Below, piece by piece: positions 8,738 to 17,096 of a stretch of DNA of 43,298 bases. Every line of letters starts with the position of its first letter. The first letter of the stretch is position 1. The translations under genes were made by a program, and so were the position numbers. The DNA comes from Pseudomonas viridiflava (GTDB lineage: Bacteria > Pseudomonadota > Gammaproteobacteria > Pseudomonadales > Pseudomonadaceae), in NCBI RefSeq assembly GCF_003702045.1, contig NZ_RBTP01000077.1:1-43298 (forward strand), in the 5' to 3' direction. The notes beneath the pieces were generated by a model. It was given only the letters and a program-made list of their open reading frames with translations, did not search any database and was not told the DNA's origin.

Positions 8738-9508
8738 GTGGCCTTAGCCAAACGCATCATCCCTTGCCTGGACGTCGACAACGGTCGAGTGGTCAAGGGC
8801 GTCAAGTTCGAGAACATCCGGGATGCAGGTGATCCGGTGGAGATCGCTCGTCGCTACGATGAGCAGGGTGCCGACGAAATCACCTTTCTGGACATCACGG
8901 CCAGCGTCGATGGCCGTGACACCACACTGCACACCGTCGAGCGTATGGCCAGCCAGGTGTTCATCCCGCTGACCGTGGGTGGCGGCGTGCGTACCGTGCA
9001 GGACATCCGCAACCTGCTCAATGCCGGTGCCGACAAGGTGTCGATCAACACCGCCGCTGTCTTCAATCCCGAGTTCGTTGGCGAAGCCGCCGCCCGTTTT
9101 GGTTCGCAGTGCATCGTGGTTGCCATCGACGCCAAGAAAGTTTCCGGGCCGGGCGAAACGCCGCGCTGGGAAATTTTCACCCACGGCGGGCGCAAGCCTA
9201 CCGGGCTGGATGCGGTGCTCTGGGCGAAAAAGATGGAAGACCTGGGCGCTGGCGAAATCCTGCTGACCAGCATGGATCAGGACGGCATGAAGAATGGCTT
9301 CGACCTGGGCGTCACCCGCGCCATCAGCGATGCGCTGGGCATTCCGGTAATCGCCTCGGGCGGTGTGGGCAACCTTGAGCATCTGGCCGCTGGCGTGCTT
9401 GAAGGCCACGCCAGTGCCGTACTGGCCGCGAGTATTTTCCACTTCGGCGAATACACGGTGCCTGAAGCCAAGGCCTACATGGCCAGCCGCGGGATCGTGA
9501 TGCGCTGA
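8738..9508 (+). CDS. hisF: imidazole glycerol phosphate synthase, cyclase subunit
   Basis: A 256-residue beta/alpha-barrel protein that joins ammonia from HisH to PRFAR, making imidazole-glycerol phosphate and AICAR. The catalytic aspartates are Asp12 (IIPCLDVDNG) and Asp131 (VVAIDAKKV). Phosphate-binding motifs GGGVRT and SGGVGN are intact. The start is GTG at 8738, with CGGAGAA upstream (8724-8730); no ATG gives the family N-terminus. It is the last gene of the his cluster in this window, followed by a nested hairpin at 9522-9573. Confidence 0.97.
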   Translation: MALAKRIIPCLDVDNGRVVKGVKFENIRDAGDPVEIARRYDEQGADEITFLDITASVDGRDTTLHTVERMASQVFIPLTVGGGVRTVQDIRNLLNAGADKVSINTAAVFNPEFVGEAAARFGSQCIVVAIDAKKVSGPGETPRWEIFTHGGRKPTGLDAVLWAKKMEDLGAGEILLTSMDQDGMKNGFDLGVTRAISDALGIPVIASGGVGNLEHLAAGVLEGHASAVLAASIFHFGEYTVPEAKAYMASRGIVMR

Positions 9509-9521
9509 GTGGTTGGGCCGT

Positions 9522-9573
9522 AACGAGCGTTGTTTTTTCGAGCCAATGGCTTGAACGGAACAATGCTCGTTTT
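9522..9573 (+). terminator. nested-hairpin terminator after hisF
   Basis: AACGAGCGTTGTT and AACAATGCTCGTT form a 13-bp outer stem with one mismatch. Inside it TCGAGCC-AAT-GGCTTGA makes a second hairpin with one G-T pair. A short T-run (TTTT) follows. It is 13 nt after the hisF stop, so it is the likely end of the his transcript, although it is less GC-rich than a classic terminator. Confidence 0.65.
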
Positions 9574-9695
9574 CGTTCAGGGCCGCGTCTGTGCTTTGCA
9601 CTATTGCTTATAAGCTACATCGAAGAGCACCGGGCTAGACACTGCATCGGGTTCGCGGCACTCTGCATGCGTCGTCAAGGATCGAGTGCCGGAAC

Positions 9696-10451
9696 ATGTT
9701 CAAACGTCTTTTTCTTGCACTGATCGGAGCGGGTGTTCTGCTCAGCGAGGTCGCCCGAGGCGGCGATTCTTCAGCCTATTCAGTCGTTCTGCTGACCGAA
9801 AATTACCCGCCTTACAACATGGCGGTTGATGGCAAGAATTTCGCTCAGGACAGCAACATCAACGGGATTGCGGTCGATGCGGTTCGTGAGATGTTCAAGC
9901 GTGCCGGTGTGGGCTACAACCTGACCCTGCGCTTTCCTTGGGAGCGGGTCTATAAGCTTGCGCTGGAAAAGCACGGTTATGGGGTGTTCTCCACCGTCCG
10001 CACGCCGGAGCGGGAAAAACTCTTCAAATGGGTCGGGCCTATCGGGCCGGTAGACTGGGTCTTGCTCGCGCCCGCCAACAGCACGGTGACGCTGTCGAGC
10101 CTGGAGCAGGCCAAGGGTTATCAGATTGGTGCGTACAAGGGCGACGCGGTCGCCGAGTACTTGACGCTCAATGGGCTTGATCCGGTGGTGATGCTGCGTG
10201 ATCAGGACAACGCTCGCAAACTGGTGAGCGGGCAGATTGACCTTTGGGCCACTGCTGACCCCGTGGGCCTTTATCTGGCCAAGCAGGAAGGCATCAACGA
10301 CCTCAAGACGGTATTGCGTTTTCACACCGCCGAGCTTTACCTGGCCTTGAACAAGGATACGCCGCAAGAGGTGGTTGATCGCTTGCAGCGGGCACTCGAC
10401 ACGATGCGTGACGAAGGCCTGCTGAAAAAGATCCGTGACCGTTACCTGTAG
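9696..10451 (+). CDS. periplasmic substrate-binding protein, amino-acid type (SBP_bac_3-like)
   Basis: A 251-residue exported protein. Residues 1-22 are a signal peptide (KR, hydrophobic core, ending near EVARG). The mature part begins VVLLTENYPPYNM, the typical opening of polar amino-acid binding proteins, and continues with FPWERVYKLALE and FSTVRTPEREKLFKWVGPI, shared with the HisJ/FliY-like orphan group. The C-terminus has the L-x-x-ALDTMRDEGLLKKI helix. No permease or ATPase gene is adjacent, so it may serve a transporter elsewhere or act as a sensor. Ligand unknown. The same gene sits after hisF in other pseudomonads as I recall. Confidence 0.82.
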   Translation: MFKRLFLALIGAGVLLSEVARGGDSSAYSVVLLTENYPPYNMAVDGKNFAQDSNINGIAVDAVREMFKRAGVGYNLTLRFPWERVYKLALEKHGYGVFSTVRTPEREKLFKWVGPIGPVDWVLLAPANSTVTLSSLEQAKGYQIGAYKGDAVAEYLTLNGLDPVVMLRDQDNARKLVSGQIDLWATADPVGLYLAKQEGINDLKTVLRFHTAELYLALNKDTPQEVVDRLQRALDTMRDEGLLKKIRDRYL

Positions 10452-10454
10452 AGC

Positions 10455-11237
10455 CTAGCGATAGGTCCCGTCTTTGCCATGACCGGCCATAGCCTTGTTG
10501 CCGCGTTGGCTGATCATCTCCCGCAGTTCGATCCACTCCACGCCTTGTGCTTTGAGCTTGGGCAATTCGCGCTCAAGCACATCCAGTGTGACGGGGTAGG
10601 GGTGGCCGATGACCACGGCCGAGCCCTGCTTGTGCGCCAGCTTGATTGCCGTCTGTAGCTGCCGGGTGATGGCCTCGGCAGTGCGCTCATCGTCCAGGAA
10701 CACATCGCGAGACACGCTGGCCAGACCAATACGTTGCGCCTGGGCGGCGGCAACGGTCTTGGCGCTGGTGCGGCTGTCGACGAAGAACATATGGCGGCGC
10801 TGCAATTCTTCCATCAGCCACGCCATTGCAACGGGTTCGGCCGTCATGCGGCTGCCCATGTGGTTGTTGATGCCGGCTGCGTACGGCACTTTGAGCAGGG
10901 CAGCATTCAGGCGGCTTTCAAGTTCCGGCAAGGGCAGTTCGGGGTGCCAGGCATAAGGGCCGGTGGCGGGGTCCATCGGCATGTGCAGCATGACCGTCTT
11001 GCGCGCGCGATGGGCTTGGCGGGCGAATTCGGTGGCGTGGGGTGTATCGGGCATGATCGCCAGTGTGACCGGGCCGGGCAGCGCCAGGGTGCGGCTGTCG
11101 CGGTCCGGATTCTGACCCAGGTCATCGATGATCAGGCTGAGGTAGGCTTTTGCAGGTTGTGTTCCAGACTCGGCTGGCGCTGCGTGGGCAGCACCAGCCA
11201 GCGAGAACGCCAGCAGCATGAAACTGAGAATACGCAT
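10455..11237 (-). CDS. divergent polysaccharide deacetylase (YibQ family)
   Basis: A 260-residue exported protein: signal peptide MRILSFMLLAFSLAGAAHA, then a divergent polysaccharide deacetylase domain (about 30-245). Visible family signatures are LSLIIDDLGQN (Asp pair), VTLAIMPDTPHA, VMLHMPMDP, INNHMGSRMT and FFVDSRTSAKT. It lies 3 bp after ctpA in the same orientation and forms an envC-ctpA-yibQ operon, linking it to envelope or peptidoglycan maintenance. Its true substrate is not established. The gene ends 3 bp from the convergent binding-protein gene with no clear terminator between. Confidence 0.88.
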   Translation of the reverse strand: MRILSFMLLAFSLAGAAHAAPAESGTQPAKAYLSLIIDDLGQNPDRDSRTLALPGPVTLAIMPDTPHATEFARQAHRARKTVMLHMPMDPATGPYAWHPELPLPELESRLNAALLKVPYAAGINNHMGSRMTAEPVAMAWLMEELQRRHMFFVDSRTSAKTVAAAQAQRIGLASVSRDVFLDDERTAEAITRQLQTAIKLAHKQGSAVVIGHPYPVTLDVLERELPKLKAQGVEWIELREMISQRGNKAMAGHGKDGTYR

Positions 11238-11240
11238 CCG

Positions 11241-12572
11241 TCAGTTGCCGCGCGTAATGCTCAACCCTTTGAGCAGGCTGAGTGCCTGGCTAAGCTGGAA
11301 ATCATCGTCCTGCGGACGTGCCTTGGCTGCTGCACCGCCCTTGAGGGTCGGTTTGTCTGCGCCGCCGTTGCCGTTGCCCAAGTGGCCGAGCAGGTCGGCT
11401 TCCTTGTAGTTTTCGCCATCGACTTCGTTAGTGACCTTGGCGCGACGCACCACGATGTCCGGGTTGATGCCCTGCGCCTGAATCGAGCGACCGTTCGGCG
11501 TGTAGTACAGCGCCGTGGTGATCTTGAGCGCACGGTCGTTGTTCAGTGGCAGCACGGTTTGCACCGAGCCTTTGCCGAAGCTGTCGGTGCCCATCAGGAT
11601 GCCGCGTTTCTGGTCCTGCAAGGCACCGGCGACGATTTCCGACGCCGAGGCGCTACCGCCGTTGATCAGGACGACCAAAGGCACGCCTTCGCTGGCGTCT
11701 GCCGGGTCGGCCGAGAAACGCAGCTCGGAGTTGGCGATACGGCCCTTGGTGTAGACAATCAGGCCTTTGGTGAGGAAGTGATCCGCCACCTGCACCGCCG
11801 ACTGCAATACGCCGCCAGGGTTGTTGCGCAGGTCCAGAATCAGGCCGCTCATCTTCTTGCCGTTGTCTTTGCGCAGCTTGGCCAGCGCCTTGCCCACTTC
11901 ATCGCCGGTCTTGACCTGGAACTGGGTGATGCGGATATAACCGTAGCCATTTTCAAGCATCTGCGCCTTGACGCTCTTGACCTGAATGGTCGCGCGCGCC
12001 AGCGTCACGTCGAACGGCGTGCCGCCGTCGCGTACCAGAGTCAGGGTGATTTTCTCGCCGATCTTGCCGCGCATCTTGTCGACCGCGTCCTGCATGGTCT
12101 GGCCCTGCGTCGGCGCGCCGTTGATCTTGACGATCAGGTCGCCAGCTTCGATACCCGCCTTGGAGGCAGGTGTGTCGTCGATGGGCGAAACCACTTTCAC
12201 GAGGCCATCTTCCACACCGACTTCGATGCCCAGGCCGCCGAACTCGCCGCTGGTGCTTTCCTGCAGCTCCTGGAAGTCTTCCGGGCCCAGGTAAGCGGAG
12301 TGCGGATCAAGGTTGCTAAGCATGCCCTTGATGGCGTTTTCCAGCAGAGTCTTGTCATCCACCGGCTCGACGTAGGCAGCTTTCACCCGATCCATGACCT
12401 CGGCAAACGTGCGCAGCTCCTCAAGCGGCAACGGGGGCTTGGCGGTGGCATTGGCCGGAGCAACTGCTGCTGTCGTGGCTGGCGTGGTTTTTTCGGCAGC
12501 TTGCGCCAGAGGCGCACCGATAACGATGGCAATCGCCAGGGCCAGCGAGGTGAGGCGGGACAAATGCAGCAT
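11241..12572 (-). CDS. ctpA: carboxyl-terminal processing protease, S41 family (CtpA)
   Basis: A 443-residue periplasmic serine protease. Residues 1-25 are the signal peptide (ending PLAQA). A PDZ domain covers about 105-190, with GLGIEVGVEDG and the IEAGDLIVKING turn. The peptidase core carries the Ser/Lys dyad and helper Gln: Ser309 in GGSASASEI, Lys334 and Gln338 in SFGKGSVQ. Ala/Pro-rich spacer at 27-48. In P. aeruginosa CtpA works with lipoprotein LbcA to degrade peptidoglycan hydrolases such as MepM; no lbcA homologue is in this window. It lies 33 bp after envC on the same strand, which fits a shared role in cell-wall hydrolysis. Confidence 0.93.
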   Translation of the reverse strand: MLHLSRLTSLALAIAIVIGAPLAQAAEKTTPATTAAVAPANATAKPPLPLEELRTFAEVMDRVKAAYVEPVDDKTLLENAIKGMLSNLDPHSAYLGPEDFQELQESTSGEFGGLGIEVGVEDGLVKVVSPIDDTPASKAGIEAGDLIVKINGAPTQGQTMQDAVDKMRGKIGEKITLTLVRDGGTPFDVTLARATIQVKSVKAQMLENGYGYIRITQFQVKTGDEVGKALAKLRKDNGKKMSGLILDLRNNPGGVLQSAVQVADHFLTKGLIVYTKGRIANSELRFSADPADASEGVPLVVLINGGSASASEIVAGALQDQKRGILMGTDSFGKGSVQTVLPLNNDRALKITTALYYTPNGRSIQAQGINPDIVVRRAKVTNEVDGENYKEADLLGHLGNGNGGADKPTLKGGAAAKARPQDDDFQLSQALSLLKGLSITRGN

Positions 12573-12605
12573 GTCTAACGAGCTCCTACGGGTATTGGTG
12601 CCGAC

Positions 12606-13928
12606 TTATCCTTGAGTGCGGCACCATTGGGCTGGATCGCTGGGGCGACCCTGCTGACGAATAGCAAAGTACAACGCTGATGTGTCCTGACCGCCGCTGT
12701 TGCCTACGGTGGAAATCGCTTCACCGGCTTTTACAATGTCGCCTGCCGACTTGAGCAGGCTCTGATTGTGTCCATACAGGCTCAAATAGCCATTACCGTG
12801 GTCGAGAATGACCAGAAGCCCGGCGCCGCGCAACCAGTCGGCGAATACAACCCGCCCTCCGTGCACCGCATGTACCTGGCTCCCGGCCGATGCGCTGATC
12901 ATGACGCCGTCCCATTTGGTCCGCGCATCATCACCACGCGCTTCACCGAAACGTGCAAGCAGTCGACCATCGATGGGCCAAGGAAGTTTTCCTTTGGCCT
13001 CGGCAAAAGGTCCGCCGTACGAAACACCGGCACTGGAAACCAGCGCGCCGGGGCTTTTGACCGGGCGGCGCGGAGCGGGTTCATCGTCCTTGCTGCTGCT
13101 CTTTGTGTCGTTGTTGCGAGCGACCGCCTCGGCTTCACGTTGACGTTTCTCTTCCGCTTCCTTGGCCGCCAATAGCGCTTTCTGACGTGCCTCTTCGGCT
13201 TCGCGGGCCTGCCGGGCCAACGTCTCTTCGATGGTCTTCAGCACCTTGGCCAGATCGGCCTGGTCCTGCTGACGGGCCTGCATCTTCTGATCGCGGGCCT
13301 TGTAGTCCTGATTGAGTTTAGCCAACGCCTGCTGACGTTCCTGGCGAACCTTGGCCAGCTCTTCGGTCTGGCTGTCAAGGTTGCTCTTCTGAACCAGCAG
13401 TTGCGCCTGTTGCAGGTCGATGTCTTTGCCGACGTTTGCCAACTGGCGCAGGGTTTCATTGAAGTTGCGCAACTGCTCCAGGCGGGCCTGGCTCAGGTAG
13501 TCGTAATAGGTCAGGGTGCGGGCGAATTTTTCGGGGTGTTGCTGGTTGAGCAGAAGCTTGAGGTATTCCTGGCGGCCACTCTGGTAGGCGGCGCGGGCCT
13601 GGATGGCGATAAGGCGCTGCTGCTCGACTTTGGCGCTATTCAGTTTTTTTTTCTCATTGTCGAGCTTTGTCAGCTCGGCTTCGGTCTTTTTTAGTTCCTT
13701 TTGCAGGACCTCGACCTGCTTTTCCAGCTTGCCCATTTCCGTTTCAGTGGTGCGCAGGTCCTTCTGGACGCCTGTGCGTTCTTCCTGAAGCTTGTTCAGG
13801 ACTTTCTGCAACTCGGCCACATCCTGACGCGCAGCATCAATCTGTTTTTGGGTTTGCACACGCTCGTCTTCGGCAAACGCCGGATTGAGCAGGCAGATCA
13901 GAACAAGGGCGATCAAGGCGCGAAGCAT
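12606..13928 (-). CDS. envC: murein hydrolase activator EnvC
   Basis: A 440-residue exported protein: signal peptide to about residue 19 (LLNPAFA), a long Gln/Glu/Lys-rich coiled coil (about 25-255), a basic Ala-rich linker and a C-terminal LytM/M23 domain (about 325-435). The LytM domain keeps HGNGYLSLYGHN but lacks the first zinc ligands (ISASAGSQVHAVHGG instead of H-x-G-x-D), as in E. coli EnvC, which activates amidases AmiA/AmiB at the septum instead of cutting itself. The frame is open upstream to 14036, but the ATG at 13928 begins the signal peptide. The gpmI terminator lies upstream, so a promoter should fall between 13929 and 14037. Confidence 0.92.
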   Translation of the reverse strand: MLRALIALVLICLLNPAFAEDERVQTQKQIDAARQDVAELQKVLNKLQEERTGVQKDLRTTETEMGKLEKQVEVLQKELKKTEAELTKLDNEKKKLNSAKVEQQRLIAIQARAAYQSGRQEYLKLLLNQQHPEKFARTLTYYDYLSQARLEQLRNFNETLRQLANVGKDIDLQQAQLLVQKSNLDSQTEELAKVRQERQQALAKLNQDYKARDQKMQARQQDQADLAKVLKTIEETLARQAREAEEARQKALLAAKEAEEKRQREAEAVARNNDTKSSSKDDEPAPRRPVKSPGALVSSAGVSYGGPFAEAKGKLPWPIDGRLLARFGEARGDDARTKWDGVMISASAGSQVHAVHGGRVVFADWLRGAGLLVILDHGNGYLSLYGHNQSLLKSAGDIVKAGEAISTVGNSGGQDTSALYFAIRQQGRPSDPAQWCRTQG

Positions 13929-14037
13929 GAGGGTGGGCGATACCGAGGAATTGTGAGAAAAAATGTCAGGCCTAGTATGCCCGGCATGGTGTACAAAAAA
14001 AACGTCCCGCGTGTACTGCTTTAGGACCTGTAACACA

Positions 14038-14075
14038 AAAAACCGGCACTGCCTGATGGCTATGTGCCGGTTTTT
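14038..14075 (-). terminator. bidirectional-looking terminator after gpmI
   Basis: AAAAACCGGCA and TGCCGGTTTTT are perfect 11-bp arms around a 16-nt loop. On the minus strand it comes 7 nt after the gpmI stop and is followed by a T-run, so it ends the gpmI transcript. No plus-strand gene reads into it. Confidence 0.9.
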
Positions 14076-14081
14076 AGCGGA

Positions 14082-15614
14082 TTACTCGTTTATGAGGATC
14101 GAGTGGCCCGTCATCTCTTGCGGCTTGTCCATGCCCAGCAGGTGCAGCATGGTCGGCGCAACGTCAGCCAAAACGCCGCCTTCGCGGACTTTCAGCTGGC
14201 GTTTGCCAACGTACACGAACGGCACGGGTTCGGAGGTGTGTGCAGTGTGGGCCTGGCCGGTGTGGTCGTCGGTCATCTGTTCGACGTTGCCGTGGTCTGC
14301 GGTGATCAATGCTTCGCCACCGACCTTTTCCAGCGCTTCAGTGATTCGGCCGACACAGACGTCCAGGCACTCAACCGCTTTGATAGCCGCTTCCATGATG
14401 CCGCTGTGGCCAACCATGTCGCCGTTGGCGTAGTTCACAACGATCACGTCGTAACGCTGATGCTCAATGGCGTCAACAATCTTGTCGGTCACTTCCGGCG
14501 CGCTCATTTCCGGCTGCAGGTCGTAGGTGGCCACTTTCGGCGACGGAATCAGGATGCGCTCTTCACCCGGGAACGGTTCTTCGCGGCCGCCAGAGAAGAA
14601 AAAGGTGACGTGGGCGTATTTCTCGGTTTCGGCAATGCGCAACTGGGTCTTGCCGTTGTTGGCCAGGTACTCTCCCAGCACATTCGTCAGGCTGCCTGCT
14701 GCAAACGCAGACGGCGCCGGGATGCTGGCGGCGTACTGGGTCAGCATGACGTAGTTGACCTTCGGCTGGCGGGCGCGCTCGAAGTCTTTGAAATCGTCCT
14801 CGACGAATACGCGGGTCAATTCGCGAGCACGGTCGGCGCGGAAGTTCATGAATACCACCGCGTCGCCATCTTCAACCTTGGCAGGCTCTCCGATGCGAGT
14901 GGCTTTGACGAATTCGTCGTTTTCATCGCGAGCGTAAGCGGCCTCAAGCCCTGCAACGCCGCTGTCTGCCTGGAATTGTGCCGCGCTGTCGACGATGAGG
15001 TTATAAGCGCTGGAAACGCGATCCCAACGATTGTCACGGTCCATCGCGAAGTAACGGCCGATGATCGTGGCCGTGCGGCCTTTGCCCAGGCGAGCGAAGG
15101 TTTCGTCCATCAACTCAAGGGATTTCTTCGCGCTGCGCGGTGGTGTGTCGCGGCCATCCAGGAACGCGTGCAGGTAAATCTTCTCGGCACCGCGCTTGAC
15201 GGCCAGCTCGGCCATTGCGACCAAATGATCCTGGTGGCTATGAACGCCGCCATCGGACAGCAGGCCCATGATGTGTACAGCCTTGCCAGCGGCAACCGCC
15301 TTGTCCACGGCGGCGCAGATGGTCGGGTTCTCGAAGAACTCGCCGTCGCGGATCGCCTTGGTCACTCGAGTGAAATCCTGATACACCACGCGGCCGGCAC
15401 CCAGGTTCATGTGGCCGACTTCAGAGTTGCCCATCTGCCCGTCCGGCAGACCGACATCCATGCCGGAGCCTGAAATCAGGCCATTGGGCATGGTCTTGTA
15501 GAGGCGATCCATGACCGGCATCTTCGCGGCCAGAATCGCGTTGCCTTCACGGTGTTCGCTGTGTCCGAAGCCGTCCAGGATGATAAGGACCAGAGGTTTT
15601 GGGGTGGCAGTCAT
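14082..15614 (-). CDS. gpmI: 2,3-bisphosphoglycerate-independent phosphoglycerate mutase
   Basis: A 510-residue cytoplasmic glycolytic enzyme of the alkaline phosphatase superfamily, interconverting 3- and 2-phosphoglycerate with manganese. Catalytic Ser64 sits in MGNSEVGHMNLGAGR; Asp14 (IILDGFG) is a metal ligand. The C-terminal metal cluster appears as VVNYANGDMVGHSG and TADHGN. Length is standard (about 510). The frame stays open to 15677, but ATG 15614 gives the conserved N-terminus. It is monocistronic, divergent from yibN and closed by the hairpin at 14038-14075. Confidence 0.97.
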   Translation of the reverse strand: MTATPKPLVLIILDGFGHSEHREGNAILAAKMPVMDRLYKTMPNGLISGSGMDVGLPDGQMGNSEVGHMNLGAGRVVYQDFTRVTKAIRDGEFFENPTICAAVDKAVAAGKAVHIMGLLSDGGVHSHQDHLVAMAELAVKRGAEKIYLHAFLDGRDTPPRSAKKSLELMDETFARLGKGRTATIIGRYFAMDRDNRWDRVSSAYNLIVDSAAQFQADSGVAGLEAAYARDENDEFVKATRIGEPAKVEDGDAVVFMNFRADRARELTRVFVEDDFKDFERARQPKVNYVMLTQYAASIPAPSAFAAGSLTNVLGEYLANNGKTQLRIAETEKYAHVTFFFSGGREEPFPGEERILIPSPKVATYDLQPEMSAPEVTDKIVDAIEHQRYDVIVVNYANGDMVGHSGIMEAAIKAVECLDVCVGRITEALEKVGGEALITADHGNVEQMTDDHTGQAHTAHTSEPVPFVYVGKRQLKVREGGVLADVAPTMLHLLGMDKPQEMTGHSILINE

Positions 15615-15700
15615 AGAACCCACTCGAGGCTGGTTGAAGTAAAGAACAAGGGATCGGCATTTTAAGGACAAGTTCAAACGGCGTCACTGCCGTACGGACT

Positions 15701-15728
15701 TTGGCCCACCTTGGGTGCTGTGTATACT
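15701..15728 (+). promoter_or_regulatory. predicted sigma70 promoter of yibN-grxC-secB
   Basis: TTGGCC (15701-15706), a 16-bp spacer and TATACT (15723-15728) make a good sigma70-like promoter 32 bp before the rhodanese start. A second TTG (TTGGGT) lies too close to the -10 to serve. Confidence 0.65.
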
Positions 15729-15759
15729 GGCCGACATTTTAACGCCCTGGAACCTACCG

Positions 15760-16173
15760 ATGGTTGCTCATCTGCTTGAATTCGCTACTAACCACTATTT
15801 GATCACCGGTGCCTTCGTCATTCTGTTGGGACTGCTGATCGCTTATGAACTGAGCAAAGGCGGCGCGAGCCTGAGCACTCGCGAGCTGACCGCACTGGTC
15901 AACAGCGACCAGGGCGTGGTGATCGACGTGCGCTCCAAGAAGGACTTCGCCAACGGCCACATCGTCGGCTCCCTGAACTTTCCGCAGGACAAAGTGCTGA
16001 CCCGCACCGCAGAACTGCAGAAATACAAGGACAAGACGTTGATCATCGTCGACGCAATGGGGCAGCATGCAGGCAGCACCGCCCGTGAACTGCTCAAGAC
16101 CGGCTTCAAGGCGGCCAAGCTGTCCGGCGGCATCTCCAGCTGGCGCGGCGACAACCTTCCTTTGGTGAAATGA
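15760..16173 (+). CDS. rhodanese-like domain protein (YibN type)
   Basis: A 137-residue protein with one N-terminal membrane helix (about 11-28) and a single rhodanese domain (about 38-135). The domain shows VVIDVRSKKDFANGHIVGS and LSGGISSWRG. The expected active-site cysteine loop reads VDAMGQHAGSTA, with no cysteine, so it is probably not a sulfurtransferase. The same is true of several YibN proteins, as far as I recall. An upstream in-frame ATG at 15715 overlaps the promoter, so 15760 is preferred. Its stop overlaps the grxC start, and secB follows. This order is conserved in gammaproteobacteria. Confidence 0.9.
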   Translation: MVAHLLEFATNHYLITGAFVILLGLLIAYELSKGGASLSTRELTALVNSDQGVVIDVRSKKDFANGHIVGSLNFPQDKVLTRTAELQKYKDKTLIIVDAMGQHAGSTARELLKTGFKAAKLSGGISSWRGDNLPLVK

Positions 16174-16427
16174 AAATGGCCCAAGTCATCGTCTATTCCA
16201 GCGACTACTGCCCGTATTGCATACGTGCCAAGCAGTTGTTGCAGAGCAAGAGTGTGGCCTTCGAGGAAATCAGGGTCGATGGCAAGCCGCAGGTTCGTGC
16301 CGAGATGACCAAGAAGGCCGGTCGCACCTCGGTACCGCAGATCTGGATCGGCTCGACTCATGTCGGTGGCTGCGATGATCTGTTCGCTCTGGAACGCGCT
16401 GGCAAGCTCGACGCATTGCTGGGCTGA
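16170..16427 (+). CDS. grxC: glutaredoxin 3
   Basis: An 85-residue dithiol glutaredoxin with active site CPYC (Cys14, Cys17), cis-proline loop TSVPQIWIG and the GGCDDL glutathione-binding motif. It reduces disulfides and glutathionylated proteins using glutathione. ATG 16170 overlaps the rhodanese stop by 4 bases (ATGA). A second ATG at 16176 would shorten it by two residues and gives an equally good N-terminus. secB begins 38 bp downstream. Confidence 0.95.
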   Translation: MKMAQVIVYSSDYCPYCIRAKQLLQSKSVAFEEIRVDGKPQVRAEMTKKAGRTSVPQIWIGSTHVGGCDDLFALERAGKLDALLG

Positions 16428-16465
16428 TTCCCCAACTTAATCGCTTTATTTGAGAAGGATCCGAA

Positions 16466-16957
16466 ATGACCGATCAACCGAACAACGGCGCCGTGGCCAA
16501 CGAAGAAGAAAACGCTCCGCAATTCTCCCTGCAGCGTCTCTATGTTCGCGACCTGTCTTTCGAAGCACCGAAAAGCCCGGCGATCTTCCGCCAGGAGTGG
16601 ACGCCGACCGTCAGCCTGGACCTCAACACCCGTCAGAAGCCGCTGGAAGGCGATTTCTACGAAGTGGTGCTGACCCTGTCCGTGACCGTCAACAACGGCG
16701 ACGAAGTTGCGTTCATCGTTGAAGTGCAGCAGGCCGGTATCTTCCTGATCAAGGGCCTGGACGACGGTTCGATGAGCCACACCCTGGGCGCTTTCTGCCC
16801 GAACATCCTGTTCCCTTACGCTCGCGAAGCCATCGACAACCTGGTTGTCCGCGGCTCGTTCCCTGCGCTGATGCTGGCCCCGGTGAACTTCGACGCGCTG
16901 TACGCACAGGAACTGCAACGCATGCAGGAAGCTGGCGAAACGCCGACTGTTCAGTAA
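16466..16957 (+). CDS. secB: protein-export chaperone SecB
   Basis: A 163-residue cytosolic chaperone that keeps preproteins unfolded and hands them to SecA; works as a tetramer. Hallmarks are FSLQRLYVRDLSFEAPKSP near the N-terminus, PFVxxxL-like 'LNTRQKPLEGDFYEVVLTLS', EVQQAGIF and the C-terminal CPNILFPYAREAIDNLV. The acidic N-terminus and usual length support ATG 16466, with AGAAGGA 9 nt upstream. It is the last gene of yibN-grxC-secB and is closed by a strong terminator. Confidence 0.98.
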   Translation: MTDQPNNGAVANEEENAPQFSLQRLYVRDLSFEAPKSPAIFRQEWTPTVSLDLNTRQKPLEGDFYEVVLTLSVTVNNGDEVAFIVEVQQAGIFLIKGLDDGSMSHTLGAFCPNILFPYAREAIDNLVVRGSFPALMLAPVNFDALYAQELQRMQEAGETPTVQ

Positions 16958-16973
16958 GCGTTACGGCTGAATG

Positions 16974-17000
16974 AAAAAGCGCCTTTCGGGGCGCTTTTTT
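16974..17000 (+). terminator. rho-independent terminator after secB
   Basis: AAAGCGCC-TTTCGG-GGCGCTTT forms a compact GC stem ending in six T, 16 nt after the secB stop. Confidence 0.93.
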
Positions 17001-17035
17001 GTGCATGCCTGCTGCGTGAAGTGATGCACGCTGTG

Positions 17036-17088
17036 GATCGTTCCCACGCTCCATCGTGGTAACGCCTCTCTGGAGGCTCCGCGTCCGA
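17036..17088. repeat. Pseudomonas intergenic repeat, copy 1
   Basis: GATCGTTCCCACGCTCCATC followed by GTGGTAACGCCTCTC and GGCTCCGCGTCCGA. A close copy is at 24862-24913. Both contain short GC-rich arms (ACGC..GCGT type) as in extragenic palindromic repeats of P. syringae. It lies between secB and the convergent trmL. Confidence 0.75.
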
Positions 17089-17096
17089 TTCAAGCG

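Noticed and set aside
10734..12578. Open frame of 614 codons on the plus strand across yibQ and ctpA
   Set aside because: Spans two well-supported genes on the other strand and shows no domain or signal; composition artefact.
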